This document shows, piece after piece, positions 49,649-58,816 of a DNA stretch of 64,000 nucleotides (position 1 is the stretch's first letter; each line of letters opens with the position of its first letter). The stretch comes from Trinickia terrae (GTDB lineage Bacteria; Pseudomonadota; Gammaproteobacteria; Burkholderiales; Burkholderiaceae): contig NZ_SWJE01000015.1 of NCBI RefSeq assembly GCF_005144415.1, positions 62,001 through 126,000 of the forward strand, written 5' to 3'. The notes under the pieces were generated by a model that saw nothing but the letters and a program-made list of their open reading frames with translations, made no database searches and was not told the DNA's origin. Position numbers and translations under genes: made by a program.

Positions 49649-49672
49649 TTTATTGTTAATTGCTTGATTAAC

Positions 49673-49706
49673 AAAAAAGCGCACGCGAGTGCGCTTTTTT
49701 GTTTTT
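49673..49706 (+). terminator. ispH terminator
   Basis: Stem AAAAAAGCGCAC / GTGCGCTTTTTT, 4-nt loop, then GTTTTTG. A second inverted pair TTGTTAAT / ATTAACAA overlaps its left side. Confidence 0.95.
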
Positions 49707-49721
49707 GTAAATAACAAACCG

Positions 49722-49799
49722 GGTTGCTATACAAATAAAGAAAGGATATTGCAACCTGGTTGCACCAAACCTAATGAGGGGTCTCAAAAAAAGGTTGCA
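49722..49799 (+). promoter_or_regulatory. Three GGTTGC(A) motifs and a palindrome upstream of the orphan gene
   Basis: GGTTGC occurs at 49722, GGTTGCA at 49758 and 49793, spaced 36 and 35 bp. The middle copy is part of the near-perfect palindrome TGCAACCTGGTTGCA. The stretch 49650-49860 is AT-rich compared with the rest of the window. Confidence 0.5.
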
Positions 49800-49923
49800 A
49801 TGCAGGAAAACCCTGGCGAATTCACAATATTGGTCGTCCCATAATTAGAGTTACAATGCGCCCGTTCTCAAGGCCCAGACGCCTTTTGACAATGGCTTTA
49901 GCAAGGCGCAGGAGACCTACTTA

Positions 49924-50691
49924 ATGCAATTTCAGTTTGCTTACGCCGTGTCCAGCGCGGCCGCGAACGCCCGAGCGGACGCAGCCAGCGAAAGGAGCCA
50001 CGGTGGGGCGAGCATCGGCGAATCGGTCGCGGCCTGGAAGCACGCGGACGATATCGCCGGCAAAAGCGGGGGGCAATCGAGGTCCGGTCTCACGCAGGGC
50101 ATGGCGGCGCGAAACGCGCTTCATGCCTGCCGCGGCGAGAGCGGGGACCCGGTTCACAAGGCATCGGTCTTCCAGGCCATCCTCAAAAAGATCAAGAATA
50201 GTCAGCCGGACGTGAGCATGTACGGTCGGATCAATGTAACGAACGGGGCGCGTGCCGATGAGGCGCCGCTTCTCAGCAGAGCAGCAAACCTTGGCGGCGA
50301 CGGCGTGCGTGTCGGCAAGGTGGCGGATCTCGTGCTTCACGCACGGGTGGGCCGAATCTCTTCGAAGGCGGGTCTCCCGCCGACGCGGAGGATGAGGGAT
50401 GCGGGCTTCGCAGTGCACGGCCAAGGGCAGTACGAAGACCGCTTCCGCACGTCGACGCAGCTTGCCGCGGCGTTCGCGCATGAGGTGATGCGCGAGGCTG
50501 TCGGCACGATGCGGCGCGCCGTTTCTATCGATGCGCCCAAGGTGCTGGTTGCGACACCGTCGGCCCGTTTGCACAACGGAACCGTCGGCGCCGTCGCATT
50601 CGACGACAAGGGTGATTTGAAAGAAGGCGCCATTACGGTTCACGACTTCAAGGACAGCGGCATCGCGGTCCTCGAAGCCGTGGGCGCGTAG
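49924..50691 (+). CDS. Hypothetical protein, orphan gene
   Basis: A 255-residue protein I do not recognise. Good ribosome site (AGGAGA, 9-10 bp spacing) and own terminator support it as a real gene. The N-terminus (first 45 residues) is Ala/Ser-rich with no hydrophobic segment (FAYAVSSAAANARADAASER), as in some type III-secreted proteins, followed by alternating basic and small residues; one cysteine only (HACRGESG). A middle part (VTNGARADEAPLLSRAANLG, then QLAAAFAHEVMREAVGTMRR) looks helical; the end is beta-like (VAFDDKGDLKEGAITVHDF). No transmembrane helix. It interrupts core genes between ispH and the liv cluster and has an AT-rich repeated leader. Confidence 0.75.
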   Translation: MQFQFAYAVSSAAANARADAASERSHGGASIGESVAAWKHADDIAGKSGGQSRSGLTQGMAARNALHACRGESGDPVHKASVFQAILKKIKNSQPDVSMYGRINVTNGARADEAPLLSRAANLGGDGVRVGKVADLVLHARVGRISSKAGLPPTRRMRDAGFAVHGQGQYEDRFRTSTQLAAAFAHEVMREAVGTMRRAVSIDAPKVLVATPSARLHNGTVGAVAFDDKGDLKEGAITVHDFKDSGIAVLEAVGA

Positions 50692-50708
50692 TGACGGAGC
50701 AAAACCTG

Positions 50709-50739
50709 ACGGCACCGCACACCCGACGGTGCCGTTTTT
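50709..50739 (+). terminator. Terminator of the orphan gene
   Basis: Stem ACGGCACCG / CGGTGCCGT with a 9-nt loop and five T, 18 bp after the stop. Confidence 0.9.
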
Positions 50740-50914
50740 GCATCCGCCTTTAACGAGCCGGTCTTTGCATCACAAAGGCGCGACCCGTTGGAAGACGGCT
50801 AACCCTTACCGGTCTTTTATATCAGTACCCGCAGTGCCGTTGCGATTCCGGAACTCGCCCGCCTACCCGCGGGGGAGCAACGCGAATCCAGTCGCACGGG
50901 CTAAGGAGCTTTAA

Positions 50915-51865
50915 ATGGATATCTTCATCCAGCAGATCATCAATGGTCTGGTGCTTGGTAGTGTCTACGCCATCATCGCGCTGGGCTATACGATGGTGTA
51001 CGGCATTCTGGGCATCATCAACTTCGCCCACGGCGACGTGCTGATGGTCGGCGCGATGGTGGCGCTCTCTGCGATCACCGTGTTGCAGAACCACTTCCCC
51101 GGCTTAGGCCATGTGCTGACGCTCGTCATCGGGCTGCTGATCGCGGCCGGAGTGTGCGCATGCGTCGGCTACACGATCGAAAAAGTCGCATACCGGCCGC
51201 TGCGCAAGGCGCCGCGTCTCGCTCCGCTGATCACCGCGATCGGCGTGTCGATCCTGCTGCAGACCTTCGCGATGATCATCTGGGGCCGCAACCCGCTCGC
51301 GTTCCCCCAATTGCTGCCGACCGATCCGATCAACGTGATCAAGGCGACGGAAACGACCCCGGGCGCCGTGATCTCGATGACTGAAATCATGATCATCGTG
51401 GTGGCCTTCCTGATGATGGGCGCGCTGCTCCTGCTCGTGCACAAGACCAAGCTTGGCCGCGCGATGCGCGCGATCGCCGAGAACCCGAATAACGCGAGCC
51501 TGATGGGCGTGAATCCGAACTTCGTGATCTCGGCGACGTTCATGATCGGCTCGGCGCTCGCGGCGCTGGCCGGCGTGATGATCGCCTCGGAATACGGCAA
51601 CGCGCACTTCTACATGGGTTTCATCCCCGGCATGAAGGCGTTCACCGCCGCGGTGCTGGGCGGCATCGGCAACCTGGGCGGCGCGATGGTGGGCGGCGTC
51701 GTGCTCGGCTTGATCGAGCAATTGGGTGCGGGCTATATCGGCGATCTCACGGGCGGCGTGTTCGGCAGCAACTACCAGGACGTGTTCGCATTCATCGTGC
51801 TGATCGTCGTGCTGGTGTTCCGTCCTTCGGGTCTGTTGGGCGAACGTGTTGCGGATCGCGCGTAA
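50915..51865 (+). CDS. livH: Branched-chain amino acid ABC transporter permease LivH
   Basis: A 316-residue inner-membrane permease, with IIALGYTMVYGILGIINFAHGDVLMVG near the N-terminus, and the ATPase-contact loop LGRAMRAIAENPNNASLMGVN. About eight helices. First gene of livHMGF with AAGGAG before the ATG. It forms the channel with LivM for leucine, isoleucine and valine or related amino acids. Confidence 0.96.
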   Translation: MDIFIQQIINGLVLGSVYAIIALGYTMVYGILGIINFAHGDVLMVGAMVALSAITVLQNHFPGLGHVLTLVIGLLIAAGVCACVGYTIEKVAYRPLRKAPRLAPLITAIGVSILLQTFAMIIWGRNPLAFPQLLPTDPINVIKATETTPGAVISMTEIMIIVVAFLMMGALLLLVHKTKLGRAMRAIAENPNNASLMGVNPNFVISATFMIGSALAALAGVMIASEYGNAHFYMGFIPGMKAFTAAVLGGIGNLGGAMVGGVVLGLIEQLGAGYIGDLTGGVFGSNYQDVFAFIVLIVVLVFRPSGLLGERVADRA

Positions 51866-51884
51866 GGGTTAAGGAGCAACGAAC

Positions 51885-53054
51885 ATGACTTCAATTCAAC
51901 CGATCGAGCCGTCCACGACGCTCATCCCTGAGAAGAACGCGACGAAAACCGCGGTCGTCACCGTGCTGACCACGATCTTCGTGATCGCCGCGCCGTTCAT
52001 CATCGGCGCGACCGGCGGCAACTACTGGGTCCGCGTGCTCGACTTCGCGATGCTGTACGTGATGCTCGCGCTGGGCCTGAACGTGGTGGTCGGCTTCGCC
52101 GGCCTGCTGGACCTGGGCTACATCGCGTTCTATGCAGTGGGCGCCTACACGGCCGCGCTGCTTTCCTCGCCGCACCTGTCCACGCAGTTCGCCTGGATCT
52201 CGCACCTCGCGCCGGGCGGCCTGCATGTCTCGATCTGGCTGATCGCGCCGCTCGCGATGGCGCTGGCCGCCGGCGCCGGCGTGCTGCTCGGCGCGCCGAC
52301 CCTGCGTCTGCGCGGCGACTACCTCGCCATCGTGACCCTGGGCTTCGGGGAAATCGTGCGGATCTTCATGAACAACATGGACCGGCCGCTCAACATCACC
52401 AACGGGCCGCAGGGGATTACGGGCGTCGAGCCGGTTAAGGTCTTCGGCTTCAACTTCGCGCAGGCGCACACGATCTTCGGCTTCCAGTTGACGTCGGTGT
52501 ACATCTACTACTACCTGTTCGTGCTCTGCGCACTGCTCGTGATCTGGACCTGTACCCGCCTGCAGCACTCGCGCATTGGCCGCGCGTGGGCTGCGATCCG
52601 CGAAGACGAAATCGCCGCCAAGGCGATGGGCATCAACACCCGTAACGTGAAGCTGCTCGCGTTCGCGATGGGCGCGTCGTTCGGCGGCTTGTCGGGCGCG
52701 ATGTTCGGCTCGTTCCAGGGCTTCGTGTCGCCGGAATCGTTCACGTTCTGGGAATCGGTCGTGGTGCTCGCCTGCGTCGTGCTCGGCGGCATGGGCCACA
52801 TCCCCGGCGTGATTCTCGGCGCGATGCTGCTCGCCGTGTTCCCCGAGTTCCTGCGCTCGACGATGGGTCCGCTGCAGAACGCGATCTTCGGTCATCAGAT
52901 CGTCGATACCGAAGTGATCCGCCAGCTGCTTTACGGCCTGGCGATGGTGATCATCATGCTGTATCGCTCGGAAGGCCTGTGGCCGGCGCCGAAGCATGAA
53001 GACAAGATCGCGAAACTGGCTAAGCGCGCGAGCAAGAAGCCGGTGCGTGCTTAA
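51885..53054 (+). CDS. livM: Branched-chain amino acid ABC transporter permease LivM
   Basis: A 389-residue permease, LivH partner. It has the family core LNVVVGFAGLLDLGYIAFYAVGAYTAALL and the coupling loop IGRAWAAIREDEIAAKAMGIN, with about nine helices and a short charged tail. The ribosome site is AAGGAGCAAC. 19 bp after livH, 18 bp before livG. Confidence 0.96.
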   Translation: MTSIQPIEPSTTLIPEKNATKTAVVTVLTTIFVIAAPFIIGATGGNYWVRVLDFAMLYVMLALGLNVVVGFAGLLDLGYIAFYAVGAYTAALLSSPHLSTQFAWISHLAPGGLHVSIWLIAPLAMALAAGAGVLLGAPTLRLRGDYLAIVTLGFGEIVRIFMNNMDRPLNITNGPQGITGVEPVKVFGFNFAQAHTIFGFQLTSVYIYYYLFVLCALLVIWTCTRLQHSRIGRAWAAIREDEIAAKAMGINTRNVKLLAFAMGASFGGLSGAMFGSFQGFVSPESFTFWESVVVLACVVLGGMGHIPGVILGAMLLAVFPEFLRSTMGPLQNAIFGHQIVDTEVIRQLLYGLAMVIIMLYRSEGLWPAPKHEDKIAKLAKRASKKPVRA

Positions 53055-53072
53055 CGGACAGGAGAGATTCTA

Positions 53073-53842
53073 ATGAGCAAAATTCGTTTGTCCGTCAAGG
53101 GCGTGAACAAACGCTTCGGCGGCCTGCAAGCGCTGTCGGAAGTGGGCCTTCAGATCGAGGAAGGCCAGATCTACGGGCTGATCGGCCCGAACGGGGCCGG
53201 CAAGACGACGTTCTTCAACGTCATCACGGGCCTCTATACGCCCGATTCGGGCGAGTTCAAGCTCGACGGCGAAGACTACAAGCCGACTGCGGTGTATCAG
53301 GTCGCGAAGGCGGGCATTGCGCGTACGTTCCAGAACATTCGCCTGTTCGGCGGCATGACCGCGCTCGAGAACGTGATGGTGGGGCGCCACGTGCGCACCA
53401 AGCACGGTCTGCTCGGCGCGGTGTTCCAGACGCCGGCCGAGCGCCAGGAAGAGCGCGAGATCAAGGAGCGCGCGCTCGAGCTGCTCGAGTACGTGGGCGT
53501 GCTGCAATACGCGGACTACACGTCGCGCAACCTCTCGTACGGCCACCAGCGCCGTCTGGAGATCGCGCGTGCGCTCGCAACCGATCCGAAGCTGCTCGCG
53601 CTCGACGAGCCGGCAGCCGGTATGAACGCGACTGAAAAGGTCGAGCTCACGAAGCTGCTCGACAAGATCCGCTCGGACGGCAAGACGATTCTGCTGATCG
53701 AGCACGACGTGAAGCTCGTGATGGGATTGTGCAACCGTATGACGGTGCTCGATTACGGCAAGGTGATCGCCGAAGGTCTGCCGCACGACGTGCAGAGGGA
53801 CCCGAAGGTGATTGAGGCTTATCTGGGTGCGGGGGTCCACTG

Positions 53843-53843
<1 letters not shown>
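53073..53843 (+). CDS. livG: Branched-chain amino acid ABC transporter ATPase LivG
   Basis: A 256-residue ATPase. Walker A GPNGAGKTTFFN (from about 39), Q-loop TFQNIRLFGGMTALENVMVG, signature LSYGHQRRLEIARAL, Walker B LLALDEPAAGMN. The GMN and LSYG variants are standard for LivG. Its stop shares a base with the livF start (TGATG). Confidence 0.96.
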
Positions 53844-54559
<716 letters not shown>

Positions 54560-54572
54560 GCGTAGTAGTCGA

Positions 54573-54617
54573 AAAACGCGGTGCTTGCGCGAATAGCGCA
54601 AGCACCGCGTTTTGTTT
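54573..54617 (+). terminator. Strong terminator between livF and livJ
   Basis: AAAACGCGGTGCTTGCGC pairs perfectly with its complement over 18 bp with a 5-nt loop, then GTTTTA. Only about 50 bp separate it from the livJ start. Confidence 0.92.
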
Positions 54618-54668
54618 TACCTGCAGTAACCGTAGTCACTACAACTAGTCTAAACAAGGAAACATGTC

Positions 54669-55808
54669 GTGAAAGTCAGCGCTTTGAAACATTCGGCAGT
54701 TGCCGCTCTCGCATTGTTTGCGGCTTGCAACGTCGCCTCGGCCGACACCGTCGTCAAGATCGGCCACGTCGCGCCGCTCACGGGCGGCTCCGCTCAGCAG
54801 GGCAAGGATAACGAGAACGGCGCGCGTCTCGCGATCGAGGAGATCAACGCGAAGGGCCTCGTGATCAACGGCCAGAAGGTCACGCTCGAGCTCGACCCGC
54901 AAGACGACGCCGGCGACCCGCGCACGGCGACGCAAGTGGCGCAGAAGCTCGTCGACGACAAAGTCGTCGCGGTGGTCGGCCACGAAACCTCGGGCACGTC
55001 GATCCCGGCTTCGAAGATCTACAGCGATGCGGGCGTCGTGCAGATCTCGCCATCGGCGACCAACCCGACGTACACGCTGCAAGGCTTCAAGACGACCTAC
55101 CGGGTCGTCGCGACCGACGCGCAGCAAGGTCCCGCGCTCGCCAACTACGCTGCCAAGGTGATGAAGGTGAAGAGCGTCGCCGTCGTCGACGATTCGACCG
55201 CTTACGGCCAGGGTCTCGCGAACGAGTTCGAGAAGACCGCCAAGGCGATCGGCCTGAATGTGCTGTCGCACGACGCGACCAACGACAAGGCTGTCGACTT
55301 CCGCGCGATTCTGACGAAGATCAAGGGCGAAAACCCCGACGCGATCATGTTCGGCGGCATGGACGCCACCGGCGGCCCGTTCGCGAAGCAAGCGAAGCAG
55401 CTCGGCATGCGCGCGCGCATTCTGGCGGGCGACGGCGTCTGCACGAGCAGCATCGCGGCGCTCGCGGGCAACGGCACCGACAACATCGTCTGCTCGGAAG
55501 CCGGCATGGGCCTCGAGAAGATGGACGGCGGCACGGCGTTCGAAGCGAAGTACGAGAAGCGCTTCGGCCAGCACATCCAGCTCTACGCGCCGTACACGTA
55601 TGACGCGGTGTACATCGTCGTCGACGCGATGAAGCGCGCGAAGTCGACCGATCCGGCGAAGATCGTCGCGGCGATGCCGGCGACCGACTACAAGGGCGTG
55701 ATCGGCGAAACCACGTTCGACTCGAAGGGCGACCTCAAGCACGGCGTGATCTCGCTGTACGGCTACAAGGACGGCAAGAAGGCGCTGCTCGACGTGGTGA
55801 AGATGTAA
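54669..55808 (+). CDS. livJ: Branched-chain amino acid ABC transporter substrate-binding protein
   Basis: A 379-residue periplasmic type I binding protein (LivJ/LivK). Signal peptide to NVASA (about 25 residues), then VVKIGHVAPLTGGSAQQGKDN, the ligand-contacting region VVGHETSGTSIPASKIY, and LYAPYTYDAVYIVVDAM. Start is GTG with AAGGAAA upstream; an overlapping ATG is out of frame. Separated from livF by a strong terminator, so it probably has its own promoter or arises by partial readthrough. Confidence 0.96.
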   Translation: MKVSALKHSAVAALALFAACNVASADTVVKIGHVAPLTGGSAQQGKDNENGARLAIEEINAKGLVINGQKVTLELDPQDDAGDPRTATQVAQKLVDDKVVAVVGHETSGTSIPASKIYSDAGVVQISPSATNPTYTLQGFKTTYRVVATDAQQGPALANYAAKVMKVKSVAVVDDSTAYGQGLANEFEKTAKAIGLNVLSHDATNDKAVDFRAILTKIKGENPDAIMFGGMDATGGPFAKQAKQLGMRARILAGDGVCTSSIAALAGNGTDNIVCSEAGMGLEKMDGGTAFEAKYEKRFGQHIQLYAPYTYDAVYIVVDAMKRAKSTDPAKIVAAMPATDYKGVIGETTFDSKGDLKHGVISLYGYKDGKKALLDVVKM

Positions 55809-55860
55809 CGATGCTTCGCAAAGCCGGCGGCGCGTTTGCGTGCCGCCGGCCAGGCATGAA

Positions 55861-55900
55861 AAAGGGCTCTTCGCAGATGGGTGCGAAGAGCCTTTTCGTT
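55861..55900 (+). terminator. livJ terminator
   Basis: Stem around GGCTCTTCGC / GCGAAGAGCC flanked by A and T tracts, tail TTTTCGTTTTT. A second hairpin, GCCGGCGGC / GCCGCCGGC, lies just before it at 55823-55850. Confidence 0.88.
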
Positions 55901-55941
55901 TTTGGGCGGCGCCGCGGCAGCGCGTCGCTTCGGGCCCGATC

Positions 55942-56724
55942 TCAGTCGACTTCGAGAATTTCGCGTCCGTTGAGCGGTTGCACAGGACGTTGATTGTGAT
56001 CGTAGAACCCGCGCATCGCCTCCAATTGTGCGCGGCTGATCGTCACCGGTTCCTTCAGTTCGATCCAGGTGACGCCCTCGCTGCACGGCGGCGTCGTCAG
56101 CGAGCCGGAGTAGGTGTAGTAGCCCGATTTCGTCGCCGGCAGCAGGCCGAGCGGATTGACGAGCAGCGCATTGTCGGTCTTTTCTTCGCCGGGGTTCATC
56201 GGGATGTCGTCGAGCAGTGCGCCGAGCACCGGGTTCGGCGTATCGCCCACGACGAACTGCACAGCGACGACGAGCAGCTTGCCGCTCGCGTCGGCGTGGA
56301 CCAGATGCAGATCCATCGGCGAGGCGCGGCTGGCGAAACGCTCTTCGCCCGGCGAGTGGAAGTGGAATTGGACCAGCTGGTAGCGCGTGTCGCCGAGCGT
56401 GACCGAGTCCTTGCCGGGCGTTGCCGCGAATTGAATCGCGTGGCCGGTGTTCAGGAGATGCACGGGCACCGGCTCGTACGAAAACTGGATGCGCGGCGTG
56501 TCGGCCGGTGCTTTCTTGGTCGAGCGGATGTCGATCGGCGATTCCGCCCTGCCGGATTCGCAGGTGTGAAAGGCCTCGCTGATCTGCGCCCAATGCTCGG
56601 GGCCGCTTGTGCCCGAATAGGTCCAGTGGGAGGCGCTGCCCGGCGCGTGTGCGTGTGTGGCGTCGTCCGCGAGCGCGCCGGATGCCGCGCAGGCGAGCGC
56701 CAAGGCCAGAATTGCCTGTCTCAT
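55942..56724 (-). CDS. Alpha-class carbonic anhydrase, periplasmic
   Basis: A 260-residue zinc enzyme interconverting CO2 and bicarbonate. Signal peptide to GALAD (about 19 residues), then the substrate-entry segment ESPIDIRS, zinc ligands in QFHFHSPGEE and MDLHLVHAD, and SGSLTTPPCSEGVTWI near the active-site hydrophobic wall. Length is typical of bacterial alpha-CAs. Single gene; convergent with livJ. Confidence 0.96.
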   Translation of the reverse strand: MRQAILALALACAASGALADDATHAHAPGSASHWTYSGTSGPEHWAQISEAFHTCESGRAESPIDIRSTKKAPADTPRIQFSYEPVPVHLLNTGHAIQFAATPGKDSVTLGDTRYQLVQFHFHSPGEERFASRASPMDLHLVHADASGKLLVVAVQFVVGDTPNPVLGALLDDIPMNPGEEKTDNALLVNPLGLLPATKSGYYTYSGSLTTPPCSEGVTWIELKEPVTISRAQLEAMRGFYDHNQRPVQPLNGREILEVD

Positions 56725-56915
56725 TTCGGGACTCCTGTTCGATCGTGTTGGGGGAGGGGGCCGATTTTATGCAGGCGGTCGTTTTGGCCGTCTCATTAAG
56801 CGGGTGGCCGATCGAGGCAGGGGGCAGGGTGTGTGGCGATGCGAGGACCGGCCGGACGCTTCGTTTCGAAACGTCCGGCCGGAGCAGTAGCGCTATTGCG
56901 TAATGAGGCCGACGG

Positions 56916-57392
56916 CTAGCGATCGCCGGCTGTTGCCGAAGGCGGCGCCATGAGCCGCTTGCCGAGACTCACGACCGCATCGGCGCGATAGCCGATCGCC
57001 TCGTAGAAGCCCTGGACGTCGCGCTTCGCCGTCAGCACCTGCAGGTTCACCTTCATGCAGCCGAGCGCCGCGAGCGCGCGCTCGGCATGCTCGACGAGCG
57101 CGCGTCCGAAGCCTCGGCCGCGCATGTCGGGCGTCACGGCGAGCGAATAGAGCCAGCCGCGATGTCCGTCGTAGCCGGCCATCACGGTGCCGGCCATGCG
57201 GCCGTCGAGCAGCGCGACGAAGAACAGCTCCGGCTGCACCGCGAGCTTGTTCGCGATCGACAGGCGCGGATCACGCTGCGGCTTTTGCGGATCGCGGTAC
57301 TCGGGAAAGGCGTCCTGCCAGATCGCGAGCACGGCGTCGGTATCGCTTGCCGCATCGAACGGGCGGATCGAGAGGGCGGCGGGTGCTGTCAT
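56916..57392 (-). CDS. GNAT-family N-acetyltransferase
   Basis: A 158-residue acetyl-CoA-dependent acetyltransferase, YpeA/RimI-like. The acetyl-CoA site is LAVTPDMRGRGFGRALVEHAE (motif A, about 85-105), followed by NLQVLTAKRDVQGFYEAIGY (motif B). Substrate unknown. It lies 14 bp after argD in the same direction; a GTG two codons earlier is an alternative start. Confidence 0.92.
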   Translation of the reverse strand: MTAPAALSIRPFDAASDTDAVLAIWQDAFPEYRDPQKPQRDPRLSIANKLAVQPELFFVALLDGRMAGTVMAGYDGHRGWLYSLAVTPDMRGRGFGRALVEHAERALAALGCMKVNLQVLTAKRDVQGFYEAIGYRADAVVSLGKRLMAPPSATAGDR

Positions 57393-57406
57393 CGTCACGG
57401 GCCCGA

Positions 57407-58591
57407 TCAAAGCGAGTCGAGCACGGTGCGCAGCATCGCCATCATCTGGTCGATCTCGTCGCGGGTCACGTTCAGCGCGGGCATGAAGCGCAGCAGGTTG
57501 GGGCGCGCGGCGTTCAGCAGCACGCCGTCCGGCTGCATGAGACGCGCCTTCTCGACGATCTGCGGGCCGATGTCCTTGCCGAGCAGGAGCGCGCGCAACA
57601 GGCCTTCGCCGCGCTCGCCTTCGAAGCCACGCTCTTCCGACAGCTCGAGCAGCTTCGCCTTGAGATACTCGCCGCGCGCGCGCACGCCTTCGAGAAAGCC
57701 CGGTGCCAGCAGCTGCGAGATCACCGAATGGCCCACCGCCGTCATCAGCGGATTGCCGTTGTAGGTGCCGCCCTGGTCGCCCGCTTCGAACACGGCGATC
57801 TCCGCCTTCGACAAGAGCGCCGCGAGCGGCACGCCGCCGCCGATGCCCTTGCCGAGCGTCATGATGTCGGGCTCGATGCCGGACAGCTCGTAGGCGAAGA
57901 GCGTCCCGGCACGGCCGCAGCCGCTTTGCACTTCGTCGACGATCAAGAGCACGTTGTGGCGCTTCGTCAGCTCGCGCAGCTGCTGCATGAACTCGCGCGT
58001 GGCCGGGATCACGCCGCCTTCGCCCTGGATCGGCTCGAGCATCACGGCAACCGTCTTCTCGCTGATGAGCTTCTCGACCGAGGCGATGTCGTTCAGGTCC
58101 GCTTTCGGGAAGCCCGGCACTTGCGGCGCGTAGATCGTGTCCCAGCCGGCCTTGCCGCTCGCCGACATCGTCGCGAGCGTGCGGCCGTGGAAGCTGTGGT
58201 CGAAGGTGATGATCTCGTATGCGCCGTGCTTGAACTTCTTGCCCCACTTGCGCGCGAGCTTGATCGCGCCTTCGTTGGCCTCGGCGCCGCTGTTCGCGAA
58301 GAAGACCTTGTCGAAGGCGCTGTTTTGCGTGAGCAGCCCGGCGAGCTTCGCCATCGGCTCGTTGTAGAACGCCGGCGACGGGTTGATGAGGAGCCGCGCC
58401 TGCTGCTCGAGCGCCGCGATCATCCCTTCGTTGCAATGCCCGAGGCTGTTGACGGCCCAGCCTTGGATGAAGTCGAGATAGCGCTTGCCCTCGTTGTCGT
58501 AGATCCAGGAGCCCTTGCCGTGCGTGAAGACGATTTCGGGGCGATTCGTGATGTACATCAGTGACTGCGTCGGATACTCGGTGAATTGCAT
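57407..58591 (-). CDS. argD: Acetylornithine aminotransferase (class III PLP aminotransferase)
   Basis: A 394-residue PLP enzyme of arginine biosynthesis transaminating N-acetylornithine (and often succinyl-diaminopimelate). Key segments: [38 protein letters not shown], the aspartate in [15 protein letters not shown], and the Schiff-base lysine in [12 protein letters not shown]. The chosen [17 protein letters not shown], matches the usual start; an upstream extension reads through the preceding terminator. Related class III enzymes act on ornithine or GABA, a residual uncertainty. Confidence 0.92.
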   Translation of the reverse strand: MQFTEYPTQSLMYITNRPEIVFTHGKGSWIYDNEGKRYLDFIQGWAVNSLGHCNEGMIAALEQQARLLINPSPAFYNEPMAKLAGLLTQNSAFDKVFFANSGAEANEGAIKLARKWGKKFKHGAYEIITFDHSFHGRTLATMSASGKAGWDTIYAPQVPGFPKADLNDIASVEKLISEKTVAVMLEPIQGEGGVIPATREFMQQLRELTKRHNVLLIVDEVQSGCGRAGTLFAYELSGIEPDIMTLGKGIGGGVPLAALLSKAEIAVFEAGDQGGTYNGNPLMTAVGHSVISQLLAPGFLEGVRARGEYLKAKLLELSEERGFEGERGEGLLRALLLGKDIGPQIVEKARLMQPDGVLLNAARPNLLRFMPALNVTRDEIDQMMAMLRTVLDSL

Positions 58592-58627
58592 GGCGGCAGG
58601 CTCCAGGAGGTGCAAAAGAAATACACG

Positions 58628-58656
58628 AAAAAAAGCCACGGATTTCCGTGGCTTTT
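58628..58656 (-). terminator. Terminator between the flavoreductase and argD
   Basis: Stem AAAAGCCACGG / CCGTGGCTTTT with a 4-nt loop and seven T on the minus strand. It lies 37 bp upstream of argD, so argD needs a promoter in a very short interval or readthrough. Confidence 0.92.
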
Positions 58657-58709
58657 CATGTTTCGACCGATTGGCGCCTGCGATGTTGCTGCAAGGCGCG
58701 AACCCATGA

Positions 58710-58775
58710 CTAGCCGACGGCTTCCCAGGCGGGCAGCGCGCGTCGGCGTCGGAGTTCGGTTTGGATGCGGTTCAT
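58710..58775 (-). CDS. Possible 21-codon small ORF
   Basis: ATG to stop encoding [20 protein letters not shown] plus a final Gly, between the flavoreductase stop and its terminator. Basic N-terminal half, no signal peptide and no clear ribosome site. It could be a small protein or chance; listed only because it is neatly framed and transcribed with the reductase. Confidence 0.2.
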   Translation of the reverse strand: MNRIQTELRRRRALPAWEAVG

Positions 58776-58816
58776 GGGCGACAGAATACGATAACGAGAT
58801 AGCTGGTGTAAACCCG

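Noticed and set aside
49924-50691. Assigning the orphan gene as a known effector or toxin
   Set aside because: N-terminal composition is suggestive, but no catalytic motif, chaperone gene or hrp-type promoter box was found.
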